In this document: in pieces, positions 7,397 to 9,418 of the stretch | Layout: each line of letters begins with the position of its first letter | How positions within the stretch are numbered: position 1 is the stretch's first letter | NCBI GenBank assembly: GCA_050743125.1 | Contig: JBOGEB010000169.1 | Location: 1 to 9,418 of the forward strand | Length of the DNA: 9,418 nt | Source: JBOGEB01 sp050743125 | Lineage (GTDB): Bacteria > Actinomycetota > Nitriliruptoria > Euzebyales > Egibacteraceae | Direction: 5' to 3' | Position numbers and translations under genes: made by a program | Notes under the pieces: model-generated | What the model saw: only the letters and a program-made list of their open reading frames with translations | The model's database searches: none | Told to the model about the DNA's origin: nothing

Positions 7397-7723
7397 TCAG
7401 AGGTCAGAGGAAGGATCGAGTCCCTCGCCACCCTCTTCGCCGCCGAACGAGATGATGTCACCATCCAGGTCGTCGCCCGGCACCATCTCTGCGCCGAGCA
7501 GCGCCTCGGCTTGGGCGCGCGAATCGCCGGGGTAATGGGGGATGATCTTCTCCGCTGCGATCTCCTCAAGGGCGATCGACAGCGGCTTGTTCGAGTCCTG
7601 CTCCACAAGGGGGCGCACGTACTGGCCGAGGCCCTCACCGAGCGAGTGATAGTAATCGTTGATCTCGCGGGCCCGGCGTGCGGCGAGGTGGACGAGGGTG
7701 TATTTGCTGTCGACCTTCGACAA
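7397..7723 (-). CDS. rpoZ: DNA-directed RNA polymerase omega subunit (start unresolved)
   Basis: Small subunit that helps fold and hold beta' in RNA polymerase. The core signature is clear: DSKYTLVHLAARRAREINDYY (residues 5-25 of the TTG form), then KPLSIALEEIAAEKI (46-60). An acidic, disordered-looking tail follows (about 80-108, rich in Asp, Glu, Gly), as in other actinobacteria. It ends with tandem TGA codons. The 5' end is odd. The only conventional in-frame start is TTG at 7723 (108 aa), which has no Shine-Dalgarno and removes the first conserved helix. Directly upstream, the same frame encodes IATIDDLL, matching the usual omega N-terminus, then meets the gmk TGA stop. An ATG with GAGGAG at 7754 is one frame off. 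An ATC codon at 7744, 10 nt from GAGGAG, would give (M)ATIDDLLSKVDSKY. The gene identity is firm; the N-terminus is not. Confidence 0.9.
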   Translation of the reverse strand: MSKVDSKYTLVHLAARRAREINDYYHSLGEGLGQYVRPLVEQDSNKPLSIALEEIAAEKIIPHYPGDSRAQAEALLGAEMVPGDDLDGDIISFGGEEGGEGLDPSSDL

Positions 7724-7750
7724 CAGGTCGTCGATGGTGGCGATGGCTGG

Positions 7751-8365
7751 TCATCTCCTCTTCACACAGTGGACGTCCACTATACGTGCGAGGTCGGCCG
7801 CCGCCTGATCCACCTGCGCATTGGTGACCTGGTGGTCAAACGTACCCGCCTGTACGAGCTCCTGCCGGGCGAGCACCACCCGTCGGGCGATCGTGGCCTC
7901 GTCGTCGGTGCCCCGCCCACGAATCCTGGCCTCGAGCGCGGCGAGGCTGGGTGGGAGAAGAAACACCAATACCGCGTCGGAGAACAGCTTCCGCACCTGC
8001 TGAGCGCCCTGGACGTCGATCTCCAACAGGACCGTTCGCCCCTGTGCGAGCGGCTCACGTACGGACGCCCAGGGCGTCCCGTAGCGGTAGCCGTTGTAGG
8101 TGGCCCACTCCAGGAACCCGCCCTCCGCAGTCAGCTCGTCGAACGCCTGGTCATCCAGAAAGTGGTAATGGACGCCATCGACCTCGCCGGGCCGCAGCGG
8201 GCGCGTGGTCGCCGAGACGGCCACCTCGACGTCGTCCCGAGCGGCGGCAAGTGCGGCGACCACGGTGCCCTTGCCTACCCCACTCGGCCCGCTCACGACG
8301 AGCAGGCAGGCCCGCGCGGGACGGCTCCAGAGTCCCCTCTGGGGTTCCGGCCCCGTTGCGGGCAT
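7751..8365 (-). CDS. gmk: guanylate kinase
   Basis: Phosphorylates GMP to GDP with ATP, an essential step of guanine nucleotide synthesis and recycling. The 204 aa contain the P-loop GPSGVGKGT (26-34), the GMP-binding stretch SATTRPLRPGEVDGVHYHF (51-69), EIDVQGAQQVRKLF near 114-127, and the lid region RIRGRGTDDEATIARR before a C-terminal helical part. About 19 residues precede the first beta strand, a slightly long but common leader in actinobacteria. The ATG at 8365 is 11 nt after the mihF stop with only a weak Shine-Dalgarno, so coupling to mihF is likely. The mihF-gmk-rpoZ order is conserved in mycobacteria and streptomycetes. The TGA stop is followed in the same frame by rpoZ, with no further stop until the end of rpoZ. 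Confidence 0.97.
   Translation of the reverse strand: MPATGPEPQRGLWSRPARACLLVVSGPSGVGKGTVVAALAAARDDVEVAVSATTRPLRPGEVDGVHYHFLDDQAFDELTAEGGFLEWATYNGYRYGTPWASVREPLAQGRTVLLEIDVQGAQQVRKLFSDAVLVFLLPPSLAALEARIRGRGTDDEATIARRVVLARQELVQAGTFDHQVTNAQVDQAAADLARIVDVHCVKRR
7752..7760 (-). promoter_or_regulatory. Shine-Dalgarno GAGGAG touching an ATG at the gmk/rpoZ junction
   Basis: GAGGAG (7755-7760) abuts an ATG (7752-7754) that overlaps the gmk TGA as ATGA. The ATG opens a frame that does not encode omega, and it lies closer to GAGGAG than a normal start. The ribosome site probably serves rpoZ, whose frame lies one base away. This is the only strong ribosome site near rpoZ. Confidence 0.6.
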
Positions 8366-8376
8366 GGCGCTCGGGG

Positions 8377-8694
8377 TTACTCGACTTCGAAGGCGCGCAG
8401 CAGCTTCTCGCGCTGGTTCGCGCCCAGGCCTCGCACGCGCCGCGATGGAGAGATGTCGAGTCGCTCCATGATCTTGCGCGCGCGGACCTTGCCGACCTTC
8501 GGCAGCGCCTCCAGCACCGCTGAGACCTTCGTCTTGCCGATGATCTCGTCGCTGTCAGCTCGACGGAGCACCTCGCTGAAGTCGACCTCGCCAGCCTTGA
8601 GCTGGTGCTTCAGCTCAGCCCGGATCTTTCGAGCCTCGGCCGCTTTCTCGAGGGCCTGGCGACGGGACTCGTCGGAAAGCTCGGGTAACGGCAT
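8377..8694 (-). CDS. mihF: actinobacterial integration host factor MihF
   Basis: Small nucleoid-associated DNA-binding protein of actinobacteria, unrelated in fold to E. coli IHF. It binds duplex DNA through a helix-two-turn-helix and influences supercoiling, gene expression and L5-type phage integration. The 105 residues match the mycobacterial and Streptomyces proteins in length. An N-terminal helix (about 8-34) is followed by DFSEVLRRADSDEIIGKTKV (38-57), the H2TH segment ALPKVGKVRARKIMERLDI (63-81), and the basic C-terminal element RRVRGLGANQREKLL (85-99). Two ATGs lie 6 nt apart. I prefer the one at 8694 because GAGGAG (8701-8706) sits 6 nt before it but directly touches the one at 8700. 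A sigma-A-like promoter lies just upstream, so mihF is probably the first gene of its transcript. Confidence 0.95.
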   Translation of the reverse strand: MPLPELSDESRRQALEKAAEARKIRAELKHQLKAGEVDFSEVLRRADSDEIIGKTKVSAVLEALPKVGKVRARKIMERLDISPSRRVRGLGANQREKLLRAFEVE

Positions 8695-8727
8695 CAGCAT
8701 CTCCTCGGGATTTGCGGGTAGGCAGGC

Positions 8728-8755
8728 ATCCTAGCCGCCGCGCGAGCGCGGTCAA
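8728..8755 (-). promoter_or_regulatory. housekeeping (sigma-A-type) promoter for mihF-gmk-rpoZ
   Basis: TTGACC (8750-8755) and TAGGAT (8728-8733) are separated by 16 nt, a good match to the primary sigma-factor consensus in GC-rich actinobacteria. The predicted start is near 8721, giving a short leader of about 27 nt to mihF. It lies in the 74-nt gap after pyrE, so mihF can be expressed apart from the pyrimidine genes upstream. Confidence 0.7.
8738..8751 (-). promoter_or_regulatory. perfect dyad in the spacer of the mihF promoter
   Basis: CCGCGC-GA-GCGCGG has 6-nt arms with perfect symmetry. It lies between the -35 and -10 elements and overlaps the last two bases of the -35. This is a typical position for a repressor site. 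Alternatively, in the pyrE transcript it gives a 5-bp stem with a CUCG loop and could help end transcription, although no T-run follows. Function is inference. Confidence 0.4.
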
Positions 8756-8768
8756 TCTGATCAGCCGC

Positions 8769-9293
8769 TCATGTGCAGGCGGTCTTCAGCGCGCCCATGG
8801 TGAACAACGCGTCCAGCTCTAGGCCAGCCTCATGAAGCCGCTCGCGTCCCCCCTGCTCGCGGTCGATCACACAGAGCACTCGAACGACGGTCGCGCCGAG
8901 CGCGCAGAGCTCCGCGCAGGAGGCGAGCACCTGGCCCCCCGAGGTGATCACGTCCTCGACGACGACGAGACGGCGTCCGGTGACGTCCGCGCCCTCGGCG
9001 AGCCTGCAGGTCCCGTACGTCTTTGCCTGCTTCCGCACGAACGTGGCGGGCAGGCCGGTGACCTGAGAGAGCATCGTCGCAAGCGGCACCCCGCCAAGCT
9101 CCAGCCCCGCGAGCACGTCGATCCCGTCTGGCAGCATCCCCGCCATCCGCTCCGCGATCTCGCGGAGCAGCACCGGGTCCGCCTCGAACCGGTACTTGTC
9201 GAAGTACTCGGTGCTGTAGGCACCCGACCGCAGCCGGAACTCGCCGATGAGGTAAGCGCAGGCGTACACGCGGGCGGCGAGGTCGTCAGGCAT
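8769..9293 (-). CDS. pyrE: orotate phosphoribosyltransferase
   Basis: Joins orotate to PRPP to give orotidine 5'-phosphate, the substrate of PyrF, whose gene lies just upstream. From the ATG at 9293 the protein has 174 aa. SGAYSTEYFDKYRFEADP (about 23-40) is the N-terminal hood and orotate region, FVRKQAKTYGTCRLAEG (about 85-101) is the mobile catalytic loop with its lysines, and LVVVEDVITSGGQ (about 109-121) is the PRPP-binding motif. The start is debatable. The GTG at 9326 overlaps the pyrF stop as GTGA and has GGAG 8 nt upstream, favouring coupling. It would add MTVRGSGGTPP, read entirely from a GC palindrome resembling a non-coding motif at 7299-7321. The ATG at 9293 gives the N-terminus I would expect for the family. 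The product is firm; the start is about 60:40. Confidence 0.93.
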   Translation of the reverse strand: MPDDLAARVYACAYLIGEFRLRSGAYSTEYFDKYRFEADPVLLREIAERMAGMLPDGIDVLAGLELGGVPLATMLSQVTGLPATFVRKQAKTYGTCRLAEGADVTGRRLVVVEDVITSGGQVLASCAELCALGATVVRVLCVIDREQGGRERLHEAGLELDALFTMGALKTACT

Positions 9294-9317
9294 CGGGGGC
9301 GTCCCCCCGGACCCCCT
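9294..9317 (-). repeat. G/C-run palindromic motif, copy 2, before pyrE
   Basis: Reads AGGGGGT, CC, GGGGGGA, CG, CCCCCG on the minus strand. GGGGG pairs with CCCCC and TCC with GGA around a GGGG loop, with a 2-nt bulge, so it folds into a strong hairpin. It ends directly at the pyrE ATG (9293) and resembles copy 1 at 7299-7321. If it forms in mRNA, it could hinder initiation at 9293. Confidence 0.45.
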
Positions 9318-9322
9318 CACGG

Positions 9323-9418
9323 TCACCGCGCCAACTCCGCGAGGAGCGCGCGCGCGGCGGCTGCCGGGTCCGGGCTCGCAGTGAGCGGCCGGCCGACGAC
9401 GAGGAGGTCGGCACCGGC
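9323..9418 (-). CDS. pyrF: orotidine 5'-phosphate decarboxylase, C-terminal end (cut by the window edge)
   Basis: Only the last 31 residues are present, as the gene runs off the right edge. They contain GADLLVVGRPLTASPDP followed by an alanine-rich final helix ending in LLAELAR and a TGA stop. This is the phosphate-binding loop (VVGRP) and closing helix of OMP decarboxylases, which convert OMP to UMP as the last step of pyrimidine synthesis. The gene is followed by pyrE, whose product makes its substrate, and the order pyrF then mihF-gmk matches other actinobacteria. With so short a piece, identity rests on the VVGRP-type motif and context together. Confidence 0.85.
   Translation of the reverse strand, partial: AGADLLVVGRPLTASPDPAAAARALLAELAR

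Noticed and set aside
7511..8734. 407-codon plus-strand open frame
   Set aside because: Antisense across rpoZ, gmk and mihF, three clear genes; the translation shows no family motif.
1..9418. A hidden defence, mobile or biosynthetic system
   Set aside because: All coding space is taken by conserved housekeeping genes; I saw no transposase, integrase, direct-repeat array, toxin-antitoxin pair or tRNA.

Overview
The window looks like chromosomal DNA from a very GC-rich actinobacterium (Actinomycetota). I base this on four things: mihF, the actinobacteria-specific integration host factor; a PriA that has lost its helicase motifs; a CoaBC with actinobacterial-looking substitutions; and a gene order close to the conserved pyrF-mihF-gmk-rpoZ-coaBC-metK-priA...fmt-rsmB block of mycobacteria and streptomycetes. 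I cannot name the genus. A deep-branching class such as Acidimicrobiia is possible, but this is inference only.

Every gene I can support lies on the minus strand, so transcription runs from right to left. From the right edge: the 3' end of pyrF (UMP synthesis), then pyrE (orotate phosphoribosyltransferase), a 74-nt gap holding a good housekeeping promoter, then mihF, gmk and rpoZ. A 168-nt gap follows, containing a long inverted repeat. After it come coaBC (coenzyme A synthesis), metK (S-adenosylmethionine synthesis), priA, def, fmt and rsmB, tightly packed with small gaps or overlaps. The last 28 nt (positions 1-28) hold nothing I recognise. No gene-free stretch exceeds 300 bp.

Functionally this is a growth-linked housekeeping block. 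PyrF, PyrE and Gmk supply nucleotides. MihF and RpoZ belong to the nucleoid and RNA polymerase. CoaBC and MetK make the cofactors CoA and SAM. PriA belongs to replication restart. Fmt and Def add and remove the formyl group on initiator methionine, and RsmB uses SAM to methylate 16S rRNA.

I found no mobile element, CRISPR array, tRNA, rRNA, defence system or biosynthetic cluster, and no obvious new multi-gene system. The points worth a second look are small: an rpoZ with no normal start codon where its fold needs one (its frame runs directly on from the gmk stop codon); a 15-bp inverted repeat between rpoZ and coaBC; a related G/C-run palindrome present twice; a dyad inside the mihF promoter; a UUCG hairpin that could mask the metK ribosome site; and CoaBC and PriA proteins lacking residues that are catalytic in E. 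coli.
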